Source of the DNA: DATGZX01 sp035296965 | GTDB lineage: Bacteria; Planctomycetota; Planctomycetia; Gemmatales; Gemmataceae | Reading direction: 5' to 3' | Assembly: GCA_035296965.1 (NCBI GenBank) | Contig: DATGZX010000115.1 | Location: forward strand, 1-43,418 | Length of the DNA stretch: 43,418 nt | Part shown: in pieces, positions 30,959 to 38,687 of the stretch | How positions within the stretch are numbered: position 1 is the first letter of the stretch | How the letters are laid out: each line of letters begins with the position of its first letter | Notes under the pieces: generated by a model | What the model saw: only the letters and a program-made list of their open reading frames with translations | The model's database searches: none | What the model was told of the DNA's origin: nothing | Position numbers and translations under genes: made by a program

Positions 30959-33900
30959 TCAATGTCCTACGCCGTGGCCGTGGGCATGTTCGCCCTGGAA
31001 CAGCTTGCTCTTGGCATCGCCGCGCGCGGCAATGTACGCCACGAGGTCCAAGATTTCCTCACGGGTCAACTTGTCCAGCAGTCCTTTTGGCATTATCGAA
31101 GTAGGCGATTTCTGCCGCGAGAGGATATCAGAGCGTTTCAGCACCACGGGCTGAGATTTCGCCAGCGGGTTCTCAATCACCTTCACGAGCTCGGACGTTT
31201 CCTCAAGAACGAGGCCTGTGACAAGTTTGCCCGAGCCGGTCTCGAAGACGTAGGTGTAGTACTTGTCGTTGATCCGGAAAGAGGGCTCGAGAATGTCGCG
31301 GAGAATGTCCACCGGCTTCAGCTTGGGATCGAGCTTGGCCAGGTCGGGGCCGGTTTCGAAGCCTGTGCCGTTGAGCCGATGACAGGCAACGCAATTGGCA
31401 ACCTGGAACATCTGCTTGCCGTTGCCGAACGACCGGCCCTGATCGAGATGCTCGACTGCGGAAGCCAATTCTTCGTACTTCCACTCCTTGCGCGGGCGGT
31501 TGAACTTCAACAACTCGTCGACGGCCGGCATGGGATTCTTGACCAGGTAGCCTTCGGGGTCGGCAAGGTACTGATCGAGATCGGCAACGACGTACAGCGC
31601 ACCGTACATACGCCGCCAGTGACCGGGGTACGTGCAGACATAGGGGTACACCCCAGGCTGATTCGGTGCAGTGAAACTGATCCGTTGCGCCGCTCGCGGC
31701 TGGAGAAGCTGGCTCGCCAGCAGGATTTTGTTGGAGGCGGGCACGTAATTGCGTTCCAGGGCCCCGGGCTGTGTCGCTGCGGCCTCGGCTAGCAGGCCGA
31801 TCTCTTCGAGCGCGCCAGGCTGCGTGATAACGAAGTTATGCGGCATCAGGTCGCCGTTTTCGAAGAAAATCTCCACCGGCTTGCCGGCCCTCACGACGAC
31901 TCGCTCCGTGTCGTAGAGCATCTGATCGGGCAGGGTGCCGATCCGGATTACACGCACACCAAGCTCTCCCAGCTCCTTGCGCACTTGCTGCGCCTCGGCC
32001 AGCGGCAGCAAGGCGGCCAGCGAATCGCCTAGTTGCAGCGCGTCTACCGCAGCCGGGGACGTTCGCTCCTTTGCTGGAAGCTTGGCCACATAAGCTACAA
32101 TCGTGGCGAGAAGCGGTCGTGCCTCTTCTGGCGGCCAGTATGCGACCGGTATGCGCTGCAAGGCCTGGATCGCAGCAGATCGGTCACGGTCCTCACGAAT
32201 AAAATGGGCAAGTGCCTTGAAGGTCTGAGTTTCCTGGCCACGCACTGAGGTAAGGGCGTTCATGGCCAATCTTCGGATGATTCCTTCAGGTCCACCGCCG
32301 CCGACTGCGATCGTCGACTGCACGCGCGGCGCCGGCAATTTTTGCTTCTCGAAGATGACGTTGCGTGCGCTATCCAGAACCTTCAATGTGAAGCCATTCA
32401 GCCGCCTGCCGAAGTTGCCCTCCGTGCGGTTGTAGACCGCAATGGCATCAATGGGATATTCGGCTCCCAGGTCCACCTCCCACCATGGGTCCTGAGTGTT
32501 TTCCTCGGTGTGTGTCTGGCCGCCTGCCCCAAAGCTGCCGTCCTTGTTGCCATCGATGGCGCGATGGGCGTCGCCGCCGTAACTGGTATTTTTCTGCGTC
32601 GCCTTCCCCTGGAGGGCGATATTTCGGCCTCCGCTGAATACCTCCACCTCCGCGAGGGTCAGCGTCCGGCGTCCCGGAAGCTCGATACGCACGAACCGCC
32701 CGTAGCTTCCTTTTGACCCACTGGATGGGCTTGCCAGGTTTTTCGGCAGACCCACAAGAAGGGGCTCGACTTTGGGGTAAAGGCTGGCGCGCAAACCAGG
32801 GTCACGGATCAGCGGCATTGCTGTCAGAAGATCGCGGAGTGAAGCAACGGACCTTGTGCCCAATTCCCACGCCTTGTCGACATTGCCGTCGGCGGCAATC
32901 AATGCGACGTAGCCGAGCTGTCGCGTAACCGGCGACCTGGCGGCCACGGCCATCTGCTCGAGTTCACCCCGTGCGGTCGCCAGTTCATTGCCACCACGGT
33001 CCGTGAGCAACCGCACGAGATCATAGACAGCACCCTCGCTCTGGTCGGAATTCAGCTTATCCTGACTCCGAACGGCGTCCAGAAGCACCTGCAGTTCTGG
33101 CGTTTTGCGAAGTTTCGCAAGGCCGGCCAATGCCTCCCGACGATATTCGTCGCGGACTCCCTTGCGGAAGAGCAGTTCGATGTACACGGCCTGGCTACGC
33201 TTCATCCTCAACAAATCATCCGTGCCCAGCTTGCCCAGAAAATAGCGGGCGCCCGCTTCGCTCGTCAGGGCGATGTCATGCCCCTCAGCAACCGCCTTCT
33301 TCCAGTAGGGCTCCAAGGTGCGCATGGTCTCGCCCCGGACAAAGTCGATGTACTGGTCCGACTGATGCTCCGTTGAAATCAGCGCAACCTCTACGGCTTC
33401 GGGTACTGGGAAGAAGCTGGCCGCGCGCACGGCCTCTAGCCGGACGCGCGGATGTGGGTCGCCGGCAAGCTTCTTGAAGATGTCCAGCGCATCCGGCACG
33501 CGTTCCCGCCAATAGCAGAGCACGCGAGCGGCCGCAGCCCGAGCCCGGAAATCCGGCGAATGGAGCACGCGCTGGAGAAGCTCCACGTTCACGACATTGT
33601 GATACTGATGCACCCAGAGCGCTTCGAGCATGTTGTGCTCGTGATCCGGGTCGTTCTTATCCAGCCCGGCTACCCATTTCTGCGTTGCGCTGACGACGTC
33701 ATCGCTGTTGCGGGCGCCCAGTTCGATCTTGGCACGGGAACGTAGCCGGCTCTCCGGCTCCTTCAGCAGGTCGAGCAGTTTTTCAATCGGCTCGCCGGCG
33801 ACCGGCGGCGACTTCAGGAGAGGCCGACCTTCGTAAGTAACGCGGTAAATGCGGCCGTGCTCGCGGTCGCGGTTGGGATCGCGGATGTGGTGCTGAAGGT

Positions 33901-35986
33901 GGCCGATGATTGGATTTTGCCAATCCAGAAAGTAGATCGCACCATCCGGCCCAATTTTGATATCCGACGGCCGGAAATTGGCGTCAGTCGAAGAGAGGAT
34001 CGGTTCGACCTCGGTACCGGCAAGGCTAGCTCCCTCGTCTCGGATCTTGTACTGGAGAATGCCCTGAAAGCCGATCACATTGGCGACCAGCAGGTTTCCC
34101 TGGTTCGCTTCGGGGAAATGACGGCTAGAGAGTATCTCCATGCCGGGACAGGGCCGGGTGCGTTGCTGGTATACCTGGGGCGGATGCATATGCTTCTGCG
34201 GGTAATTCATGTGCCCTGAGAACAGAGCCCCGTGGTAAGGATTGGCCCCAGTGCCGTCGACGATGATGTCCTGGCCCCAACGGTCGAACACGTGGCCGTG
34301 CGGGTTCGCAAATCCATAAGAAACGTAAACGTCGAATTTCTGAGCACGCGGCTCATAGCGAAACACGCCGGCGTTGACACAGCGCTGCACCGGACCATAA
34401 GGAGTCTCGACCTGGGTGTGGTGGAAAGTCCCTTCTTGAAAATAGATGGCACCGCCTGGATCGAGCGTAAAACTGTTGGCAGTATGGTGCGTGTCGGCCG
34501 AGTCGATGCCGTTCACAAGACGGATGCGTACGTCGGCCTTGTCGCCGCCGTGAGAGTCTTTCAGAAAGATCAGGTCCGGCGCCTGGGCCACGATAACGCC
34601 GCCGTTGTAGAATTCGAAGCCGGTCGGGCAATTCAGGTGGTCGGCGAAGACCGTGCACTTGTCTGCCTTGCCATCGCCGTCGGTATCCTCGAGGATGAGG
34701 AGCTTGTCATTCTGCTCCTCTTTGGGCTTCCAGTGGGGGTAGCTCGGCCAAGCAGCGACCCACAGTCTTCCCTTCGCATCCCACGCCATCTGCACCGGCT
34801 TGGCAAGTTCAGGAAAATCCTTCTCGGACGCGAAAAGGTTGACCTTCATCCCCTTGGCGACCGTCATCTTCTTGATCGCCTCCTCGCCATCGAGGAATAC
34901 GTTAGCGCCATTCGGACCGGATCCTGGCTTGTTGGTTCTGACCGGGATGAAAGGCGGGATGTTGCTATCGTCCACCTTGATGTCTTCACCTTGGGCCAGC
35001 GCCCAGATGCGCTTGTCGCGATTGGCGGCCATAACATCGAGCACTTCCATTTCGCGCTGCATGACCGTGCGGTTGGTGATGCCATCGGTATATTTTTCGT
35101 ACGAACGGCCCCCGTAAATGTTGAACCCATCCACGGTGCGATAGCGATTGAACCAGTAAAAGTTTTTGTCCTGGACGGCCGCGCGTAATTTCTGGAAATG
35201 TTCGCGGTCGCGAGAGGGTTCCGCCTCGTTGGGGAAGAGCCCCCGGTCGATGATGCGGGCCACCTGCCAGTTGCCGAATTCATTCAAGTGCACGCCATTG
35301 ATCGTGGATGACTCGGGCGCCTTCGCGTAGGCTTCGCGGGTCGACTCGAACAGGTCGACAAAGGGAACATGACGAGCCTTGGCGACCTCCGCCATTGCCT
35401 TCGTGTACATCTCCAGGCGCTTGTTATTTTCACTACCGTCGGGAAGATTGCGATCGTGCAGATTCTCGTGAGCGATGGGTGAGAAAGCAACGAGACGCGG
35501 AGCGCTCTTGCCGTTGTACTTCTGGCTGAGCGTCCGTTGGATGAAGTCGTCGAGATCCTTCTTGAACTTGTCCAGGCCTGCTGCCCCGGCGTAGGACTCG
35601 TTGTAACCGAAGAACGCGAAGACCACGTCGGCTTTGTGGAAGGTTAGCCAATCGTCCGGGCTGCCGAACCCCGCCGAACGCAGGCGCAAAGTCACTTCGT
35701 CGCCCGAGAAGCCGAGGTTGCGGAAAATTAACTGCAATTGAGGGAAACGATCCTGGAAAAGCGCTTCCAGCCAGCCGTCGTGCTGCATGCGGTCGGCAAG
35801 CGTGTTGCCGATGATGCAGACGTGGTCTCCCTTGTGGATCTCAAGCTTCGCGGCCGGGGAAGGATCGTCCGCTGCGCGCTGCAGTTGAGGATTCGCAGGA
35901 AAAACGGCCAGGCATATTAGGAAGGCGGTCGGTGTCCCAAGAGAATAACGGGCACGGCGGGGCGGGCAGGATGAGAGTATGGACAT
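30959..35986 (-). CDS. Giant PVC-type cytochrome: SGNH-like, CxxCH-associated, HEAT, F5/8C and cupredoxin domains
   Basis: 1675-aa exported protein, start fixed at ATG 35986 by GAGGGAAAG; the frame is open to 36106. After the signal peptide: SGNH-hydrolase-like domain (residues about 45-250, G-N-T-L-A-D in place of GDS-L, later G-Y-N-E-S and N-G-V-H-L-N-E-F-G-N). A propeller of the PVC heme-associated type follows (about 375-740), then HEAT-like repeats (about 745-1085). Next is an F5/8-type C (discoidin) domain (about 1094-1235) and an azurin-like cupredoxin (about 1370-1475) with copper ligands H1383, C1451, H1456 and M1460. Last is a cytochrome c domain with C1532-V-A-C-H1536 and a probable methionine ligand near I-M-P-K. 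The order suggests a periplasmic redox protein that binds carbohydrate and passes electrons from copper to heme. Confidence 0.92.
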   Translation of the reverse strand: MSILSSCPPRRARYSLGTPTAFLICLAVFPANPQLQRAADDPSPAAKLEIHKGDHVCIIGNTLADRMQHDGWLEALFQDRFPQLQLIFRNLGFSGDEVTLRLRSAGFGSPDDWLTFHKADVVFAFFGYNESYAGAAGLDKFKKDLDDFIQRTLSQKYNGKSAPRLVAFSPIAHENLHDRNLPDGSENNKRLEMYTKAMAEVAKARHVPFVDLFESTREAYAKAPESSTINGVHLNEFGNWQVARIIDRGLFPNEAEPSRDREHFQKLRAAVQDKNFYWFNRYRTVDGFNIYGGRSYEKYTDGITNRTVMQREMEVLDVMAANRDKRIWALAQGEDIKVDDSNIPPFIPVRTNKPGSGPNGANVFLDGEEAIKKMTVAKGMKVNLFASEKDFPELAKPVQMAWDAKGRLWVAAWPSYPHWKPKEEQNDKLLILEDTDGDGKADKCTVFADHLNCPTGFEFYNGGVIVAQAPDLIFLKDSHGGDKADVRIRLVNGIDSADTHHTANSFTLDPGGAIYFQEGTFHHTQVETPYGPVQRCVNAGVFRYEPRAQKFDVYVSYGFANPHGHVFDRWGQDIIVDGTGANPYHGALFSGHMNYPQKHMHPPQVYQQRTRPCPGMEILSSRHFPEANQGNLLVANVIGFQGILQYKIRDEGASLAGTEVEPILSSTDANFRPSDIKIGPDGAIYFLDWQNPIIGHLQHHIRDPNRDREHGRIYRVTYEGRPLLKSPPVAGEPIEKLLDLLKEPESRLRSRAKIELGARNSDDVVSATQKWVAGLDKNDPDHEHNMLEALWVHQYHNVVNVELLQRVLHSPDFRARAAAARVLCYWRERVPDALDIFKKLAGDPHPRVRLEAVRAASFFPVPEAVEVALISTEHQSDQYIDFVRGETMRTLEPYWKKAVAEGHDIALTSEAGARYFLGKLGTDDLLRMKRSQAVYIELLFRKGVRDEYRREALAGLAKLRKTPELQVLLDAVRSQDKLNSDQSEGAVYDLVRLLTDRGGNELATARGELEQMAVAARSPVTRQLGYVALIAADGNVDKAWELGTRSVASLRDLLTAMPLIRDPGLRASLYPKVEPLLVGLPKNLASPSSGSKGSYGRFVRIELPGRRTLTLAEVEVFSGGRNIALQGKATQKNTSYGGDAHRAIDGNKDGSFGAGGQTHTEENTQDPWWEVDLGAEYPIDAIAVYNRTEGNFGRRLNGFTLKVLDSARNVIFEKQKLPAPRVQSTIAVGGGGPEGIIRRLAMNALTSVRGQETQTFKALAHFIREDRDRSAAIQALQRIPVAYWPPEEARPLLATIVAYVAKLPAKERTSPAAVDALQLGDSLAALLPLAEAQQVRKELGELGVRVIRIGTLPDQMLYDTERVVVRAGKPVEIFFENGDLMPHNFVITQPGALEEIGLLAEAAATQPGALERNYVPASNKILLASQLLQPRAAQRISFTAPNQPGVYPYVCTYPGHWRRMYGALYVVADLDQYLADPEGYLVKNPMPAVDELLKFNRPRKEWKYEELASAVEHLDQGRSFGNGKQMFQVANCVACHRLNGTGFETGPDLAKLDPKLKPVDILRDILEPSFRINDKYYTYVFETGSGKLVTGLVLEETSELVKVIENPLAKSQPVVLKRSDILSRQKSPTSIMPKGLLDKLTREEILDLVAYIAARGDAKSKLFQGEHAHGHGVGH

Positions 35987-36156
35987 CGAACTTTCCCTCG
36001 GAGGTTCGTCAGTGGCGTGAGCAGGGCTTATCGCGGCGGGCTGCGGACTCGGGCCATGAGGCCCAATTTTCTTAGTATATAGGCCCATGCCTGCTTGAGA
36101 AAGCAAGCTTCGCGCGTTTCAAATTGTTTGGCGAGGAATGTGAGCCGGGGCGTGGA

Positions 36157-37329
36157 TTAGCCAGCCACGCGCGGAGAGGACACAGCCAAGACTGCCTCGA
36201 TCCGTTCGATGACCATCTCGGCGCTGACCTCGTTCATGCAGGCGTGTTCGTAGGGGCAGCTGCGCAGCTTGCGCAAGTAGCATGGCGAACATGGAATGTG
36301 GGTCCGCACGACTGCCTCGGGTCGGCCATAGGGTCCGACGCAAAGCGGATCTGTTGGGCCAAAGATGCTCACGACCGGCCGGCCGAGCGCCACTGCCAGA
36401 TGCATCGAGCCCGAATCATTGGTGACGCAAATCGCAGCCCTTTGCAGAAGGGCCGCCAACTCGCTTAACGTGGTTTGTCCCGAGAGATCGCACGCGCCGG
36501 GACATGCTGCCGCGACGGCCTGGCAGCGTTCGCGCTCTTTCGCCGAACCTGCCAGGACGACACGCTGGCGATTCCGGCTCAGATGGCGCCCTACCTGGGC
36601 GAATCCCTCCGGCCGCCAATGCTTGGTTTCCCACATCGTCCCGGGAGCCAGTACAGCGTACGAACTTCCTAGCAGGCCGTGATCTTGAAGCAACCCGTCG
36701 ATGCGTGCCATCGCCTCTGAAGGCACCGGCAACGAAAAATCGGGGGGTGCTGTATCCAGGCCCAGGAGCGGGCCCAGCCACAAATAGCGATTGGCTGCAT
36801 GAACATCGAGGGTGGGGATGGGAATGCGGTGTGAATAGGTGACCCAGGCCCCTTCGCGCGTCCCACGCCAACCATGCCGATAGGCCTCCTTGGCCAGATG
36901 CAAATCTCGTCCCTTGCGCGGATCGATCTTGGGACGATCGAAACCGATGCGGGTGCCGGCACCGCTCGCCAGGGTGAATAAGGCCGAACGAAACTGGCCG
37001 TGCAAATCGATGACGAGATCGTAGCGAGTCTGCCGAATCGTCTTGAAGAGGCGAAACAGCGACGCCGACGCCGAGCGGCTCCGCCAGACGCGAGTGAATT
37101 CATTCCGGGCGAAAAGTACGACATTGGACAGAGCAGGGTGGTGCCCAACCAAATCCGCGATGGACGGCGTCAGCAGCCAATCGATGCGTGCCGCAGGATA
37201 ACGCGCGCGGAGTTTAACGAGAACGGGAAGCGTGTGGATCACGTCTCCCACCGCAGAAGGCTTGATCAGCAAGATGCGCTCAAATTCTTTGGACGAGAGC
37301 GCGGACAGAAGACTGTTGTCGGATGGCAT
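36157..37329 (-). CDS. Glycosyltransferase family 9 (heptosyltransferase-like)
   Basis: 390-aa cytoplasmic or membrane-peripheral glycosyltransferase of the ADP-heptose:LPS heptosyltransferase family (GT9, GT-B fold). The N-terminal I-L-L-I-K-P-S-A-V-G-D-V-I-H-T-L-P matches the acceptor-side glycine-rich loop. The C-terminal half has the nucleotide-sugar motifs A-V-L-A-P-G-T-M-W-E-T-K-x-W, C-V-T-N-D-S-G-S-M-H-L-A and S-I-F-G-P-T-D-P. A Cys-rich tail (H-I-P-C-S-P-C-Y-L-R-K-L-R-S-C-P-Y, A-C-M) is common in these proteins. It would transfer a heptose or similar sugar in outer-membrane polysaccharide synthesis. It lies 170 bp upstream of the cytochrome gene on the same strand; a functional link is not evident. 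The ATG at 37329 has only a modest ribosome site. Confidence 0.9.
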   Translation of the reverse strand: MPSDNSLLSALSSKEFERILLIKPSAVGDVIHTLPVLVKLRARYPAARIDWLLTPSIADLVGHHPALSNVVLFARNEFTRVWRSRSASASLFRLFKTIRQTRYDLVIDLHGQFRSALFTLASGAGTRIGFDRPKIDPRKGRDLHLAKEAYRHGWRGTREGAWVTYSHRIPIPTLDVHAANRYLWLGPLLGLDTAPPDFSLPVPSEAMARIDGLLQDHGLLGSSYAVLAPGTMWETKHWRPEGFAQVGRHLSRNRQRVVLAGSAKERERCQAVAAACPGACDLSGQTTLSELAALLQRAAICVTNDSGSMHLAVALGRPVVSIFGPTDPLCVGPYGRPEAVVRTHIPCSPCYLRKLRSCPYEHACMNEVSAEMVIERIEAVLAVSSPRVAG

Positions 37330-37653
37330 CGCTTCCGAGGACTCACCTTGAGCAATACGAAAAACGAGAAGGCTCTAGTCATTTCCTCAGCCGAGCATTA
37401 GCACACTGCTCGCAGCCATACTGTAATCAGATTGGCTCGCGATGCCTGCGCGAATTGCTGCCTTATTCCTCACGGGCTTTTGGAATGTTTCGACGTTCCG
37501 CGCTCCTGAATGATGAGCCACAGAGGAAGTCAGAAAGACTAGGAAGAATGGGAAAGACCGTATTGCACGTTTAATCCTTGATAGCTACTTGGCTCCCGGG
37601 CAGCGCTGTGCCGAATGTAGCGAGGGCTAAGGGGGCAAAGCGACCTCTTCAAG
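37330..37653. other. Intergenic region between the tRNA array and the glycosyltransferase
   Basis: 324 bp with no recognised gene. A short purine-rich stretch at about 37522-37556 (aggaagtcagaaagactagg) could be a decayed relative of the hexamer arrays but lacks a facing arm. A terminator for the tRNA array is expected here on the minus strand; none is clear. Confidence 0.4.
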
Positions 37654-37726
37654 AGCCAGCGGTGGGAGTCGAACCCACACCCGTCGCTTTACGAAAGCGC
37701 TGCTCATCCAATTGAGCTTCGCCGGC
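37654..37726 (-). tRNA. tRNA-Thr(CGU)
   Basis: 73-nt cloverleaf. Acceptor GCCGGCG/CGCTGGC has one G-U pair, the D-stem is GCTC/GAGC, and the T-arm is GTGGG-TTCGACT-CCCAC. The anticodon loop TTCGTAA gives anticodon CGT for ACG codons. The 27-43 pair is a G-A mismatch, so the anticodon stem has four pairs. No CCA is encoded. It is last in the array in transcription order. Confidence 0.85.
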
Positions 37727-37744
37727 CATGATCATCCTGTTCAG

Positions 37745-37816
37745 TGCCCCGGCCAGGATTCGAACCCGGAACGCGACGTTCGAGGCGTCGCATGATATCC
37801 GTTTCAACACCAGGGC
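37745..37816 (-). tRNA. tRNA-Arg(UCG) with C33
   Basis: 72-nt cloverleaf with acceptor GCCCTGG/CCGGGGC, a perfect anticodon stem CGACG/CGTCG and T-arm CCGGG-TTCGAAT-CCTGG. The anticodon loop is CCTCGAA, so the anticodon is TCG, but position 33 is C instead of the nearly universal U. The D-stem has one T-T mismatch. This suggests an accessory or decaying tRNA. Confidence 0.8.
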
Positions 37817-37836
37817 TCCTAAGTGGCCGGGGGTCA

Positions 37837-37909
37837 TTAGGGCGTATGGGTTTCGATCCCATCTGGCCGGCTTGAAAGACCGGCGACCTCGCCAGAAGTC
37901 GAACGCCCC
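37837..37909 (-). tRNA. tRNA-Glu(UUC) with A54
   Basis: 73-nt cloverleaf with acceptor GGGGCGT/ACGCCCT, D-stem GACT/GGTC, anticodon stem CCGGT/GCCGG and loop CTTTCAA (anticodon TTC, normal T33). The T-arm is ATGGG-ATCGAAA-CCCAT, so position 54 is A instead of the conserved T. No CCA is encoded. Confidence 0.85.
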
Positions 37910-37915
37910 AGGGAG

Positions 37916-37994
37916 TGTGTCGGGCAGGAGTTGAACCTGCACAGCGTTGCGGGTGGGTTACGGCCACCTGGGCTCGCCAATGCCCAGCCGACAC
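37916..37994 (-). tRNA. tRNA-Tyr(GUA) with C33 and short variable arm
   Basis: 79-nt cloverleaf with perfect acceptor GTGTCGG/CCGACAC, D-stem GGGC/GCCC, anticodon stem GGTGG/CCACC and T-arm GCAGG-TTCAACT-CCTGC. The anticodon loop is CCGTAAC, giving anticodon GTA with C at position 33. The variable region is 11 nt, shorter than usual for bacterial class II tRNA-Tyr. Confidence 0.78.
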
Positions 37995-38000
37995 GTCGAG

Positions 38001-38071
38001 ATCGGGGAGTTGGACTCGAACCAACATTGCCTGGTTCAAAGCCAGGGAGCCTACCGTTAGCCGATCCCCGA
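38001..38071 (-). tRNA. tRNA-Gln(UUG)
   Basis: 71-nt cloverleaf with perfect acceptor TCGGGGA/TCCCCGA, anticodon stem CCTGG/CCAGG, loop CTTTGAA (anticodon TTG, normal T33) and T-arm GTTGG-TTCGAGT-CCAAC. The D-stem uses two wobble pairs. A REPIN-like palindrome separates it from tRNA-Lys. Confidence 0.9.
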
Positions 38072-38074
38072 GAA

Positions 38075-38175
38075 TGCTGAAAAAGGGGTCTGACCCCCTA
38101 CGAAGCTTCACTGATTTCTTGCTTTCTTGGGAATCTATCGCCCTTCGTGGTGGGGGTCTGACCCCTTTTTCAGCA
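38075..38175. repeat. REPIN-like inverted repeat inside the tRNA array
   Basis: 24-bp arms (38075-38098 and 38152-38175) match in inverted orientation at 23 of 24 positions across a 53-bp spacer. Each arm contains a GGGGTC-TG-ACCCC palindrome next to a run of A or T and ends TGCTG/CAGCA. This is the architecture of a REP doublet (REPIN), the kind mobilised by RAYT-type Y1 transposases in other bacteria. It sits between tRNA-Gln and tRNA-Lys. No RAYT gene is in the window. Confidence 0.8.
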
Positions 38176-38182
38176 GGCTCAA

Positions 38183-38255
38183 TAGGGTCGGAGGGATTCG
38201 AACCCTCACCTCCTCGATTAAAAGTCGAGTACGCTGCCGTTACGCCACGACCCCA
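38183..38255 (-). tRNA. tRNA-Lys(UUU)
   Basis: 73-nt cloverleaf with acceptor GGGGTCG/CGACCCT (one G-U), D-stem GCGT/GCGT by wobble, perfect anticodon stem CTCGA/TCGAG, loop CTTTTAA (anticodon TTT, normal T33) and T-arm GAGGG-TTCGAAT-CCCTC. It is first in the array in transcription order and looks canonical. Confidence 0.92.
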
Positions 38256-38687
38256 GAAGCATCCGTGGCGTGCGTTTAAGCCGGCTTCGCCCTTGCATGC
38301 AGCGCCTCCCTATCCAATGAGAAAGGCCAGATGTCTTGCTGACACCCGGCCTCAAGAAGGTCTTCTGAAAGGTACCCGGTGTCATCCGGTCGCATAAACT
38401 GCGCACAAATACTTTGAGCGTTGCCCGAAACAACGTTCGGTAACTCCGTGCAGATACTCGGCCCAACCTGAGTTCGACGTTGCTACCTCAATCGCTTGGG
38501 TCATCGTGCGCCCTGATTTTCGAGAACTACTTGTTCGCCTGGCCGTACTCTAAATAGACGCGGCTCTTCGCAAATGGTTCAGTGCAATCTTCAATTCCAC
38601 GACCGCGTAGAGAACGGTAGCATTCTGGTTGGCCTGCGGCAGCGCGGGCTATCCGATCGGGGAGTCGGTTCGCTGAGGAGCATCTCC
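38256..38687. other. Intergenic region upstream of the tRNA array
   Basis: 432 bp between the minus-strand tRNA array and the plus-strand PQQ-propeller gene; it should hold both promoters. A weak inverted repeat TGACACC..GGTGTCA (38340-38384) resembles REP-type palindromes. Part of 38275-38335 recalls a tRNA D-arm but no complete cloverleaf can be built. No gene was recognised. Confidence 0.4.

Noticed and set aside
37522..37556. Fourth hexamer array
   Set aside because: Purine-rich for about 35 bp only, with no facing pyrimidine arm and poor hexamer phase.
38275..38335. Seventh, degenerate tRNA upstream of tRNA-Lys
   Set aside because: A D-arm-like segment is present but no T-arm (TTCGA) or acceptor pairing could be built on either strand.
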